In this document: positions 43,800-53,119 of the stretch, in pieces
How the letters are laid out: the number at the start of each line of letters is the position of its first letter
Position numbering within the stretch: position 1 is the stretch's first letter
Source of the DNA: Pseudoxanthomonas sp. Root65
GTDB taxonomy: Bacteria; Pseudomonadota; Gammaproteobacteria; Xanthomonadales; Xanthomonadaceae
Length of the DNA: 64,000 nt
Direction: 5' to 3'
Assembly (NCBI RefSeq): GCF_001427635.1
Contig: NZ_LMHA01000001.1
Location: 1,081,501-1,145,500 of the forward strand
Translations under genes and position numbers: made by a program
Notes under the pieces: model-generated
The model's database searches: none
The model's input: only the letters and a program-made list of their open reading frames with translations
Told to the model about the DNA's origin: nothing

Positions 43800-45431
43800 T
43801 CAGTGCGTCACGTCGCCGTGCGCCAGGTCGCCGTCCTTGATGACCGGCGGCGTGGTGAAGGTGTGGTGCGGCGCCGGCGACGGCACGGTCCACTCCAGGC
43901 CGCGGGCGTTTTCCCAGGCGCGCGCTTCGGCCTTCTTGCCGTTGCGCAGCGAGGCCCACAGGATCGCCGCCATCATGAAGGGCGTGACGAACATGCCGAA
44001 CGCGCCGATCGAGCTGATCAGGTTCCAGTCCGCGAACACCGGGTTGTAGTCCGGGATGCGGCGCGGCATGCCGGCCAGGCCCAGGAAGTGCTGCGGGAAG
44101 AACAGCAGGTTGACGAACACGATGGTCCACCAGAAGTGGAACTTGCCCCAGAACTCGTTGTACATGCGGCCGGTCCACTTCGGCCACCAGTAGTAGGTGG
44201 CGGCGATGATGGAGAACAGCGCGCCGGTCACCAGCACGTAGTGGAAGTGCGCCACCACGAAGTAGGTGTCGTGGTACTGGAAGTCCGCCGGCACGATCGC
44301 CAGCATCAGGCCGGAGAAACCGCCGATGGTGAACAGGATGACGAAGCCCACGGCCCACAGCATCGGCGTCTCGAAGGACAGCGAGCCCTTCCACATCGTG
44401 CTGACCCAGTTGAACACCTTCACGCCGGTCGGGATCGCGATCAGCATGGTGGCGAACATGAAGTAGATCTCGCCGCCCAGCGGCATGCCCACCGTGAACA
44501 TGTGGTGCGCCCACACAATGAACGACAGGAAGGCGATCGAGGCGGTCGCGTACACCATGGCCTGGTAGCCGAACAGCGGCTTGCGGCTGAAGGTCGGGAT
44601 GATTTCCGACACCACGCCGAACGCCGGCAGGATCATGATGTAGACCTCGGGGTGACCGAAGAACCAGAAGATGTGCTGGTACATCACCGGGTCGCCGCCG
44701 CCGGCCGCGTTGAAGAAGCTGGTACCGAAGAACTTGTCGGTCAGCAGCATGGTCACCGCGCCCGCCAGCACCGGCATCACCGCGATCAGCAGGAACGCGG
44801 TGATCAGCCAGGTCCAGCAGAAGATCGGCATCTTCAGGAGGTCGATGCCCGGCGCGCGCATGTTCAGCACGGTGGCGATGATGTTGATGGCGCCCATGAT
44901 CGAGCTGATGCCCATCATGTGGATCGCGAAGATGGTGAACGCGACGTTGTAGCCGCCCTGCAGCGACAGCGGCGGATACAGCGTCCAGCCACCGGCGGGC
45001 GCGCCGCCCGGCAGGAACAGCGACATCAGCAGCAGGGTGAACGCGAACGGCATGATCCAGAAGGACCAGTTGTTCATGCGCGGCAGCGCCATGTCCGGCG
45101 CGCCGACCTGCAGCGGGATCATCCAGTTGGCCAGGCCGACGAACGCCGGCATCACGCCGCCGAAGATCATGACCAGCGCATGCACCGTGGTCATCTGGTT
45201 GAAGAACTCGGGGCTGACCAGCTGCAGGCCCGGCACCATCAGCTCGGCACGGATGATCACCGACATGCCCGCGCCGATGATGAACATGATGAAGCTGAAG
45301 ATCAGGTAGAGGGTACCGATGTCCTTGTGGTTCGTGGAGAAGAACCACCGGTCGATGAAGCCCTGCTGGTGACCGTGATGATCGTCGTGCCCGTCATGAT
45401 GGGAGTCGTGGGCGACGGTGGAGTTGGCCAT
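43800..45431 (-). CDS. ctaD: Cytochrome c oxidase subunit I
   Basis: Catalytic subunit (543 aa, twelve helices) of an A1-type heme-copper oxidase. FSTNHKDIGTLYLIF starts the core; VHALVMIFGG holds a heme a histidine; GAPDMALPRMNNWSFW gives the D-channel entry; FWFFGHPEVYIMILPAFG has a CuB histidine and the channel glutamate; VWAHHMFTVG and the K-channel lysine in IPTGVKVFNW follow; VVAHFHYVLVTG ligates the hemes. The N-terminus is histidine/aspartate-rich (residues 8-22), which could bind metal. Confidence 0.97.
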   Translation of the reverse strand: MANSTVAHDSHHDGHDDHHGHQQGFIDRWFFSTNHKDIGTLYLIFSFIMFIIGAGMSVIIRAELMVPGLQLVSPEFFNQMTTVHALVMIFGGVMPAFVGLANWMIPLQVGAPDMALPRMNNWSFWIMPFAFTLLLMSLFLPGGAPAGGWTLYPPLSLQGGYNVAFTIFAIHMMGISSIMGAINIIATVLNMRAPGIDLLKMPIFCWTWLITAFLLIAVMPVLAGAVTMLLTDKFFGTSFFNAAGGGDPVMYQHIFWFFGHPEVYIMILPAFGVVSEIIPTFSRKPLFGYQAMVYATASIAFLSFIVWAHHMFTVGMPLGGEIYFMFATMLIAIPTGVKVFNWVSTMWKGSLSFETPMLWAVGFVILFTIGGFSGLMLAIVPADFQYHDTYFVVAHFHYVLVTGALFSIIAATYYWWPKWTGRMYNEFWGKFHFWWTIVFVNLLFFPQHFLGLAGMPRRIPDYNPVFADWNLISSIGAFGMFVTPFMMAAILWASLRNGKKAEARAWENARGLEWTVPSPAPHHTFTTPPVIKDGDLAHGDVTH

Positions 45432-45466
45432 GTGCTTGCTCTCTTGCAGCTAAAGCGGACGATCGA

Positions 45467-46411
45467 TCAGCCCTGCGCCGACGGCGCGGGGGTCTCGGCG
45501 GTGGGGGCGGCGTCGACCGCCGGCGTCGCGGCCGCGTCGGCCGGAGCGGCCTCCGCAGCGGGCGCGGTCGGCGCGGGTTCGGCGACCGGGGCCGGCTTCT
45601 TCGAGGCCAGCCACTGCGCGAACTCGGCCTTCGGCACCGCCTTCACCACGATCGGCATGAAGCCGTGGTCCTTGCCGCACAGCTCGGCGCACTGGCCGCG
45701 GTAGATGCCCGGTTCCTTGATGTCGGTCCAGGCCTCGTTGACGATGCCCGGGATGGCGTCCTGCTTCCAGCCCAGCGCCGGCACCCACCACGCGTGGATG
45801 ACGTCGTCGGCGGTGATCACGAAGCGGATCTTGGTGTCGGTCGGCAGCACCAGCTGGTTGTCGACGTCGAGCAGGTAGTGCGGGTGCGCCTTGATCTCTT
45901 CCTGCGTGGCCTTCTTGTTCTGGCGCAGGCGGTCGGACTCGCGGTCCAGGCGGCTGGTGAAGGACACGTCCTCACCCAGGTATTCGTACTTCCACATCCA
46001 CTGGTAGCCGGTGACCTTGACGGTCATCTCGGCATCGCGGGTGTCGTACATGGCGATCAGCTTGGCGGTCGCCGGCCAGGCCATGACCACCAGGATCAGC
46101 ACCGGGATGACGGTCCAGATGATCTCGGCGGTGGTGTTGTGGCTGAACTGCGCGGCCACCGCACCCTTGGAGTGGCGGAACTTGAACATCGCGTAGCCCA
46201 TCGCGCCGAACACGATCAGGCCGATCACGATGCAGACCCACAGCGCGATCATGTGCGCGTCGTAGGCATGCTGCGAGGACGCGGTGACGCCCTTGCCCAT
46301 GTTCAGCTGCCACGGCTTCGGATCCGCCGACTGCGCCCAGGCCAGCGCCGGCATCGCCAGCAGCGTGCACGCCGTCACCAACCGCTTCCACATCCCATTC
46401 ACTTGCGTCAT
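45467..46411 (-). CDS. ctaC: Cytochrome c oxidase subunit II
   Basis: Subunit II (314 aa) with a signal peptide (ALAWAQ), two membrane helices and a periplasmic cupredoxin domain carrying the dinuclear CuA centre: GQCAELCGKDHGFMP supplies both cysteines, the glutamate carbonyl, His and Met, and the distal His lies in ADDVIHAWWVPALG. YQWMWKYEYLG is the electron-entry tryptophan region. After the cupredoxin fold comes a tail of about 45 residues of almost only Ala, Pro, Glu and Thr, without a cytochrome c domain. First gene of the ctaC-ctaD-(small)-ctaG-coxC run. Confidence 0.96.
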   Translation of the reverse strand: MTQVNGMWKRLVTACTLLAMPALAWAQSADPKPWQLNMGKGVTASSQHAYDAHMIALWVCIVIGLIVFGAMGYAMFKFRHSKGAVAAQFSHNTTAEIIWTVIPVLILVVMAWPATAKLIAMYDTRDAEMTVKVTGYQWMWKYEYLGEDVSFTSRLDRESDRLRQNKKATQEEIKAHPHYLLDVDNQLVLPTDTKIRFVITADDVIHAWWVPALGWKQDAIPGIVNEAWTDIKEPGIYRGQCAELCGKDHGFMPIVVKAVPKAEFAQWLASKKPAPVAEPAPTAPAAEAAPADAAATPAVDAAPTAETPAPSAQG

Positions 46412-46429
46412 TGCCTAGACCCCAATGCG

Positions 46430-46906
46430 TCATCGGTTGCGGCCACTCGCGGCCGCCAGTAAATCCTGCAACGTGTCCGCCAGCTCCCGGCGCTCGGCCG
46501 GTCCAAGGAAGTCGCCCACCCGGACCTGCCTGCCGCTGGATGCCAGCGAAATCCTTTCGCCTCCCCGCTCGATGCCCAGGCGGACCCAGTACGGGTGCGC
46601 CCGGAACACGACCCCGGCGCCGGAGGTGGTCACCTCCACCGCGTCGGGACCGATGCGGATCTCCTCGCCCCGCTCGCCGCTGCGCCACAGCACGCGCAGC
46701 GCCGTGGCCACGATGGCCGAATGGAGCAATGCAAAAGCCGGCGCGAAGGCATTGCCTCCCCACCAGCCCAGCATGGCGACGATCCACATCGCACCCGAAA
46801 GCGCCCCGAACAACATCACGAACTGGCGGCGCGTCAGCGCCCGCGGCGGCCGCAGCCTGAGCTGCGCGCCGTGCCCGTCCCACGATGACGGCACCACTTC
46901 GATCAT
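46430..46906 (-). CDS. DUF2244 membrane protein
   Basis: Protein of about 158 aa with two adjacent hydrophobic helices (about residues 30-68) after LRPPRALTRRQFVMLFGALS, then a soluble domain containing GVVFRAHPYWVRLGIERG and VGDFLGPAERRELADTLQ, matching DUF2244. It lies 18 bases upstream of ctaC on the same strand, as in other oxidase operons, but its role is unknown. The start is uncertain: ATG 46906 fits the family better than the open frame from 47035. Confidence 0.75.
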   Translation of the reverse strand: MIEVVPSSWDGHGAQLRLRPPRALTRRQFVMLFGALSGAMWIVAMLGWWGGNAFAPAFALLHSAIVATALRVLWRSGERGEEIRIGPDAVEVTTSGAGVVFRAHPYWVRLGIERGGERISLASSGRQVRVGDFLGPAERRELADTLQDLLAAASGRNR

Positions 46907-47169
46907 GTCGCCCGCCACGCGCTCCGGGCTGCGGAAAACCGTTAAATGGTAGCCCCCGGGCACATGGCGCGGCAAGTTGCATTGATCCGGCACAACGCGC
47001 GCATGCCGCAGACGCGGGCCGGAGATCGTCTTCACGCGGGGATTCCGCGACTGCCGTCACCGCCCGGTGGATGCGGGCTCCGCAGGCCCGTCGAGACGGC
47101 ACGGCGGGCATATCCGGGCTGGCCGCGCGGCCCTAAACTAATGGACTGCCTTTGGACTGCCCCGCCGTC

Positions 47170-50100
47170 ATGTCGACCCCTTCGCCCGTCCCGTCGCCCG
47201 CCGCACCCGTGGCCGGCGCCATCGTCTCCCCCGAGCTTCCCGCGCCGCCGTCCGCCCTGCGGGCCGCCATCACGGCCGCCTGGCTGCGCGACGAGACCGA
47301 GCACGTCCGCGAACTGCTGGAACAGGCCCGCCTGCCCGCCGAGGAGCAGATCCAGGCCCAGCGGCTGGCCGTGGATCTGGTCAAGCGCGTGCGCGCCCGC
47401 GCCCAGGACCAGGGCGCCATCGAGGCCTTCATGCGCCAATACGACCTGGGCAGCGAGGAAGGCGTGCTGCTGATGTGCGTGGCCGAAGCGCTGCTGCGCA
47501 TCCCGGACCAGGAGACCGCCGACAAGCTGATCCGCGACAAGCTGGGCGAGGCGGACTGGCAGAAGCATCTGGGCCAGAGCGACTCGGTACTCGTCAACGC
47601 CTCCACCTGGGGGCTGATGCTGACCGGCAAGCTGGTCAACCTGAATGACCTGACCCGCGCCGACGTCCCCGGCGCCTTCAAGCGCCTGGTCGGCCGGGTG
47701 GGCGAACCCGTCATCCGCCTGGCCGTGCGCCAGGCCATGCGCATCATGGGCCACCAGTTCGTCATGGGCCGCACCATCGACGAGGCGCTGGCGCGCAGCC
47801 GCAAGGGCGAGAACGCCGACTACCGCTACTCCTTCGACATGCTGGGCGAGGGCGCGCTGACCACCAAGGACGCGGCCCGCTACCTGGAGGCCTACCGGCA
47901 GGCGATCCACGCGATCGGCCGCACCGGCCCGTTCGCGGACGTGTTCGCCGCGCCGAGCATCTCGATCAAGCTGTCGGCGCTGCACCCGCGCTACGAGCAC
48001 GCCAAGCGCGCCCGCGTGATGAAGGACCTGGCCCCGGCCATCCTGGAACTGGCGCAGTTGGCCAAGTCCTACGGCATCGGCTTCACCATCGACGCCGAAG
48101 AGGCCGACCGTCTTGAACTGTCGCTGGACCTGATCGAGGCGACCTTCGCCGACGCCTCGCTCGACGGCTGGGAAGGCTACGGCCTGGCCGTGCAGGCCTA
48201 CCAGAAGCGTACGCCGTACGTGATCGACTTCCTTGCCGACCTGGCCCGCCGCGTCGGCCGGCGCATGCCGGTGCGCCTGGTGAAGGGCGCCTATTGGGAC
48301 GCCGAGATCAAGCGCGCGCAGATCGATGGCCACCCGGGCTACCCGGTGTTCACCCGCAAGCCGAACACTGACGTTTCGTACCTGGCGAATGCGCGCCGCA
48401 TGTTCGACCACGGCGACGCGCTGTATCCGATGTTCGCCACCCACAACGCGCAGACCATCGCCGCGATCCGCTTCATCGCCGACGGCCGCGCGTACGAGCA
48501 CCAGAAACTGCACGGCATGGGCGACGACCTGTACGCCGAAGTCGTGCCCAAGCACCGTCTCGACACGCCATGCCGCGTGTACGCGCCGGTCGGCTCGCAC
48601 GAGGACCTGCTGCCGTACCTGGTGCGCCGCCTCCTCGAGAACGGCGCCAACAGCAGCTTCGTCAACCGCATCACCGACGAGAACGTGGCCATCGAGGACC
48701 TGGTGCGCGACCCGGTGCAGACGGTCTCGGAATTCGACAGCATCCCGCACCCGCGGATTCCGCTGCCGGTCGACCTTTTCCGGAGCCAGCCGGCTCCCAT
48801 CCAGAATTCAGACAGGGACAACTCCATGGGCGCCAACCTCGCCAACGACAACGACCTGCGCGCGCTGGCCGAGCGCATCAACACCTCCGTCAAACCGTGG
48901 CGCGCCGCGCCGCTGGTGCCGGGCGCCGTCGTGTCCAGCGCGGCGTTGCCGGTGACCAACCCGGCCGACCGCCGCCAGACCGTGGGCGAATGGCAGCCGG
49001 CCGACAGCGGTACCGTGGAGAAGGCGCTGGCGAACGCCCTGGCCGCGCAACCGGCCTGGGACCGCACGCCGGCCGCCAGCCGCGCCGCGATCCTCGAACA
49101 CGCCGCGAACCTGCTGGAGCAGCGTCTGCCGGACTACATCGCGCTGTGCGTGAAGGAAGCCGGCAAGACCATTCCGGACAGCGTCGCGGAAGTGCGCGAG
49201 GCGGTCGACTTCCTGCGCTACTACGCGGCGCAGGCGCGCGCCCAGTTCGGCGCGCCGGAACAGCTGCCCGGCCCGACCGGCGAATCCAACCAGCTGCAGC
49301 TGCAGGGCCGCGGCGTGTTCGTCTGCATCAGCCCGTGGAACTTCCCGCTGGCGATCTTCCTGGGCCAGGTGAGCGCCGCGCTTGCCGCCGGCAACAGCGT
49401 GATCGCCAAGCCGGCCGAGCAGACCAACCTGATCGGCCACGCCGCGGTGAAGCTGCTGCACGAAGCCGGCATTCCCGATGCCGTGCTGCAGTTCCTGCCC
49501 GGCGACGGCGCCACCGTCGGTGCCGCGCTGACGAAGGATCCGCGCGTGGCCGGCGTGGCGTTCACCGGCTCCACCGAGACCGCGCGTGCGATCAACCGCG
49601 CGCTCGCCGGCCGCGACGCCGGCCCGATCGCCACGCTGATCGCCGAAACGGGTGGCCAGAACGCCTTCATCGCTGACTCCTCGGCGCTGCCCGAGCAGCT
49701 GGTGAAGGATGCGATGGGTTCCGCGTTCACCTCCGCCGGCCAGCGCTGCTCGGCCGCGCGCGTCCTGTTCGTGCAGGACGACATCGCCGACAAGGTGATG
49801 ACGATGCTCGCCGGCGCGATGGACGAACTGAAGATCGGCGATCCCGGCCTGCTGTCGACCGATGTCGGCCCGGTGATCGACGCCGATGCGCTGAAGATCC
49901 TCGACGACCACGCCGCACGCATGGCCAAGGAAGCACGCCTGATCAAGCAGGCCAACGCCGGCGAGGACACCGCGCACGGCACGTTCTTCGCGCCGCGCGC
50001 GTGGGAACTGACGTCGCTGGACCAGTTGCACAAGGAAATCTTCGGACCGGCGCTGCATGTGGTGCGCTGGAAGGCCGACGATCTGGACAAGGTGATCGAT

Positions 50101-50385
50101 GCGATCAACGCCACCGGCTACGGCCTGACGCTCGGCGTGCATTCGCGCATCGACGAGACCATCGACCGCATCGCTGCCCGCGTGAAGGTCGGCAACGTCT
50201 ACGTCAACCGCAACCAGATCGGCGCCGTGGTCGGCGTGCAGCCGTTCGGTGGCCAGGGCCTGTCCGGCACCGGCCCCAAGGCCGGCGGTCCCCACTACCT
50301 GCCGCGCTTCGCCACCGAGAAGACCGTCACCGTCAACACCACGGCGGCCGGCGGCAACGCCTCGCTGCTGACGCTGGGCGAGTAA
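47170..50385 (+). CDS. putA: Bifunctional proline dehydrogenase/P5C dehydrogenase (type A PutA)
   Basis: Oxidises proline to glutamate in two channelled steps (1071 aa). After an Ala/Pro-rich N-terminus come the helical arm, the FAD-dependent proline dehydrogenase barrel (about residues 190-500; FTIDAEEADRLE, VRLVKGAYWDAEIKRAQ, LVRRLLENGANSSFVNR) and an aldehyde dehydrogenase domain (about 570-1050; SPWNFPLAIFLGQ, Glu826 in IAETGGQNAF, Cys860 in SAGQRCSAARVLF). The N-terminal ribbon-helix-helix DNA-binding domain of E. coli PutA is absent, so it should not repress its own gene. An intrinsic terminator follows. Start at ATG 47170; ATG 47152 is also in frame. Confidence 0.95.
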   Translation: MSTPSPVPSPAAPVAGAIVSPELPAPPSALRAAITAAWLRDETEHVRELLEQARLPAEEQIQAQRLAVDLVKRVRARAQDQGAIEAFMRQYDLGSEEGVLLMCVAEALLRIPDQETADKLIRDKLGEADWQKHLGQSDSVLVNASTWGLMLTGKLVNLNDLTRADVPGAFKRLVGRVGEPVIRLAVRQAMRIMGHQFVMGRTIDEALARSRKGENADYRYSFDMLGEGALTTKDAARYLEAYRQAIHAIGRTGPFADVFAAPSISIKLSALHPRYEHAKRARVMKDLAPAILELAQLAKSYGIGFTIDAEEADRLELSLDLIEATFADASLDGWEGYGLAVQAYQKRTPYVIDFLADLARRVGRRMPVRLVKGAYWDAEIKRAQIDGHPGYPVFTRKPNTDVSYLANARRMFDHGDALYPMFATHNAQTIAAIRFIADGRAYEHQKLHGMGDDLYAEVVPKHRLDTPCRVYAPVGSHEDLLPYLVRRLLENGANSSFVNRITDENVAIEDLVRDPVQTVSEFDSIPHPRIPLPVDLFRSQPAPIQNSDRDNSMGANLANDNDLRALAERINTSVKPWRAAPLVPGAVVSSAALPVTNPADRRQTVGEWQPADSGTVEKALANALAAQPAWDRTPAASRAAILEHAANLLEQRLPDYIALCVKEAGKTIPDSVAEVREAVDFLRYYAAQARAQFGAPEQLPGPTGESNQLQLQGRGVFVCISPWNFPLAIFLGQVSAALAAGNSVIAKPAEQTNLIGHAAVKLLHEAGIPDAVLQFLPGDGATVGAALTKDPRVAGVAFTGSTETARAINRALAGRDAGPIATLIAETGGQNAFIADSSALPEQLVKDAMGSAFTSAGQRCSAARVLFVQDDIADKVMTMLAGAMDELKIGDPGLLSTDVGPVIDADALKILDDHAARMAKEARLIKQANAGEDTAHGTFFAPRAWELTSLDQLHKEIFGPALHVVRWKADDLDKVIDAINATGYGLTLGVHSRIDETIDRIAARVKVGNVYVNRNQIGAVVGVQPFGGQGLSGTGPKAGGPHYLPRFATEKTVTVNTTAAGGNASLLTLGE

Positions 50386-50422
50386 CGCGCCCGACGGCGC
50401 TCGCAGGACGCTGCCTCACCAC

Positions 50423-50447
50423 GCCCCGCTCCGGCGGGGCTTTTTTT
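50423..50447 (+). terminator. Intrinsic terminator after putA
   Basis: Perfect seven-base stem GCCCCGC/GCGGGGC with a four-base loop followed by seven T. Confidence 0.93.
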
Positions 50448-50617
50448 GTCCGTGACCCACGGCACTGACACGGGTGGCGACACGCGGCGATCCTGCGGAC
50501 AGCGCGGCCACCGTCGCTGGCGTTCGGACGCGCGCGCGCACGTCACTGCCGGATTGCACCGTATCCTGCGTTCTGGCATCGACTGGCCGTTCCACGTCCA
50601 GCAGGGCTCCATCACGC

Positions 50618-51778
50618 ATGACGACCGATTTCTACAACCTGCTGCTCAGCGATTGCGCCCTTGCGGCCGTATTGCTGGCGCTGTTCTTCTACGTGGGCAG
50701 GATCTCGCGCGGCGTGCGCGGCATTGCGACCTGGGGCGTGGCGCATTTCCTGTACTCGCTGGGTGCGGCGATGCTGGACGGCACCGCGCAGACCCTCGTG
50801 CGTGCGGGCGATCCGTCGCTTGCCAATGGCATCGCCGGCGTGGGCGGCGTGCTGGCGTGCGCGGGCCTGGTGGGACTGGCGTGGTCGATCATCCAGTTCG
50901 TGCAGCAGCGCGCGCTGCTGCGGTGGGAACGCGCACTGCTGCCGCTGTGCCTGGGCTTTTCGCTGATAGGCATGCTCATGGGCGGCGGCGTGGATGCGCA
51001 GGGCGCCGCGATGAGCGCCACCGAAGTGATCGTGCTGCTGGTGATGCTGCGGCACCTGTTCGCGCTGCGCAGCGCGCCGGACCACGTGCCGGCGCGGTTG
51101 ATGATGGTCGGCTGCCTGGTGCTGCTGTGGCTGTACGGCGGCGACCTGCTGGCCGCGCTGACAGGGCGCTACGGCCCCAACCCCATGTGGGTGAACCTGG
51201 ACCTGTCGATCTGGTTCATGCTCAATTTCTGCATGCTGATGCTGGCCAGCTTCCGTGCGGCGGAGCCGTTGCGGCGCAGCGCACTGTTCGATCCGCTGAC
51301 CGGCGCGTTGAACCGGCGCGGCCTGGACAACGAACTGGAATCGCATGGCGCGCGGTCTGCGACAGAGCACGGGCTGGCCGTGATCGTGCTGGACCTGGAC
51401 CACTTCAAGGCCGTCAACGACGACCATGGCCACGAGACCGGCGACCGCGTGCTGCAGCGGTTCTCCGACGTGGTGCGCAGCTGCATCCGCAGCGAGGACG
51501 TGTTCGCCCGCCTGGGCGGCGAGGAGTTCATGCTGGTGCTGCGCGACACCCAGGCCGATACCGCGCAGGCGCTGGCCGAGCGCATCCGCCAGCAGGTGAT
51601 GGCGCTGGAATTCGCACCCGCCGGCCGCACCATCCGCGTCACCGTCAGTCTGGGCATTTCCTTCACCGCCGACCGCCACGCGCCCTACGACGTCCTGATC
51701 CGGCTGGCCGACGAGGCGCTGTACGCAGCCAAGCACAAGGGTCGCAACCGGATCGAGGTACGCTGGCACCCCGCCTGA
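50618..51778 (+). CDS. Membrane-bound diguanylate cyclase (GGDEF)
   Basis: Makes cyclic di-GMP from two GTP (386 aa). The first 220 residues hold six or seven hydrophobic helices with no recognised sensor family. The GGDEF domain starts at FDPLTGALNRRGLDNELES, has the metal-binding LDLDHFKAVNDDHGHETGD, and an active GGEEF loop (ARLGGEEFMLVL). RSED five residues before it is an intact inhibitory RxxD site, so product feedback is expected. The ligand sensed by the membrane part is unknown. Start at ATG 50618, next to the first helix; no strong ribosome site. Confidence 0.9.
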   Translation: MTTDFYNLLLSDCALAAVLLALFFYVGRISRGVRGIATWGVAHFLYSLGAAMLDGTAQTLVRAGDPSLANGIAGVGGVLACAGLVGLAWSIIQFVQQRALLRWERALLPLCLGFSLIGMLMGGGVDAQGAAMSATEVIVLLVMLRHLFALRSAPDHVPARLMMVGCLVLLWLYGGDLLAALTGRYGPNPMWVNLDLSIWFMLNFCMLMLASFRAAEPLRRSALFDPLTGALNRRGLDNELESHGARSATEHGLAVIVLDLDHFKAVNDDHGHETGDRVLQRFSDVVRSCIRSEDVFARLGGEEFMLVLRDTQADTAQALAERIRQQVMALEFAPAGRTIRVTVSLGISFTADRHAPYDVLIRLADEALYAAKHKGRNRIEVRWHPA

Positions 51779-51793
51779 TCCCGAGACCCCCGC

Positions 51794-52747
51794 ATGCCAC
51801 GCCGCCATCGCCTCGCCCTCGCCCTGTTCCTGTGTGGTGCTGCACCGCTCGCGCACGCCTCGGCCTATCGCTCGGTCTGCCCTGCCGATCCGGGACAGGC
51901 GCCCACCGGGGAACTGACCGCCACCCGCGTCGCCGCGGCCAAGGTCGACGACGACCAGGACCGGCTGTACGAGGGTGCGGTGTGGAAGGATGGCGCGCTG
52001 TACCTGTCGGACTTCGTGCACAGCGGACGCTTTCCGTCGCGCATCCGCCGCTTCACGCCACCCGACCGCTGGGAAACCGTGGTCGGGGACAGCGGCAGCA
52101 ACGGACTGGCGCTGGATACCGAGGGCCACCTCATCGCCGCCACGCACGACCGCAAGCAGGTGGCGCGCGTGGACCTGGAGGACGGTTCGCGCACGGCGCT
52201 GGTGTCGAGCTTCGATGGCGCGCCGTTCAATTCGCCCAACGACCTGGTGATGGCGGCCGACGGCACGCTCTACTTCACCGACCCGGATTACCAGCGCAAG
52301 GCCGCGCCCGGCGGACAACCGCTCACGCGCGTGTACCGTCATCACGAAGGGAAGACGACCGTGGTGGACGATACGCTGCGTAATCCCAACGGCATCGCGC
52401 TGTCGCCGGATGGCGACACGCTGTACGTCGCGGGCGGCACCGACGAGGGCGACGTGCTGCGCGCGTACGCACTGCGCGACGGTGTACCGGGACCCGGCCG
52501 CGACCTCGCCCGCATCAACGGCGGCGACGGCTTGGCCGTGGATTGCCTGGGCAACGTATACGTCACCGAACACGGCGAACGGCGCGTGCGCGTGTTCTCG
52601 CCCGCCGGCGAGGTGCTGGCGACCATCCGCGTGGACGCCAACATCACCAACGCCGCGTTCGGTGGCCAGGACCGTCGCACGCTGTTCCTCACCGGCGCGG
52701 CCAGCCTGTGGTCGATCGACCTGGACGTGGCGGGCTTGCCGTACTGA
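51794..52747 (+). CDS. Exported SMP-30/gluconolactonase-like protein
   Basis: Six-bladed propeller of the SMP-30/LRE family (317 aa) with a signal peptide ending near AHASA. Metal and active-site motifs are visible: YEGAVWKDGALYLSD (glutamate ligand), FNSPNDLVMAADGTLYFTD, RNPNGIALSPDGDTLYV and INGGDGLAVDCLGNVYV. The closing ITNAAFGG is also typical. A lactonase acting on sugar lactones in the periplasm is plausible, the substrate is open. It starts 15 bases after the diguanylate cyclase stop and may be co-transcribed. Confidence 0.85.
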   Translation: MPRRHRLALALFLCGAAPLAHASAYRSVCPADPGQAPTGELTATRVAAAKVDDDQDRLYEGAVWKDGALYLSDFVHSGRFPSRIRRFTPPDRWETVVGDSGSNGLALDTEGHLIAATHDRKQVARVDLEDGSRTALVSSFDGAPFNSPNDLVMAADGTLYFTDPDYQRKAAPGGQPLTRVYRHHEGKTTVVDDTLRNPNGIALSPDGDTLYVAGGTDEGDVLRAYALRDGVPGPGRDLARINGGDGLAVDCLGNVYVTEHGERRVRVFSPAGEVLATIRVDANITNAAFGGQDRRTLFLTGAASLWSIDLDVAGLPY

Positions 52748-53070
52748 CGGCGTAGCGTGCGCTGCGCGCACGACGCATGGATGTGCCGCCACCGCGCGTG
52801 TGCTGAATCCTTCTCCCTTCGGGAGAAGAGCCTGCCCCGTACGCGATACGGGGTGGCGCGCAGTGCCGGATGAGGGTGTGCGCGCCGCCGAACCCTCGCC
52901 ACTTCGCCGACCCTCACCCCAACCCCTCTCCCCGTGGGAGAGGGGCTTGAAGATCGCCATTGCGTAGCGTGCGCCATGCGCACGACACATGAACCCGTCA
53001 TCGGGCGTCGTGCGCGCGTCGTGCGCGCGGCGCACGCTACGTGGGTCGCGCCCACGCTTGCGCAGCAAAG
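52748..53070. repeat. Mosaic of intergenic inverted repeats
   Basis: No gene seen in this stretch between the convergent SMP-30 and fadL genes. It contains three copies of the GTAGCGTGCGC element (52751-52776, 52963-52986 and, inverted, 53018-53041), a CTCCCTTCGGGAG hairpin near 52815, and a CCTCTCCCCGTGGGAGAGG hairpin near 52925. The element at 53018 is preceded by a partial tandem copy. Confidence 0.8.
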
Positions 53071-53096
53071 AAAAACCCCGCCGAAGCGGGGTTTTT
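53071..53096. terminator. Bidirectional terminator hairpin next to fadL
   Basis: Perfect 11-base stem AAAAACCCCGC/GCGGGGTTTTT with a CGAA tetraloop; A and T runs on either side make it usable in both directions. It lies 24 bases after the fadL stop. Confidence 0.92.
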
Positions 53097-53119
53097 CGTG
53101 GTCCGGATCCGTGCCGCGA

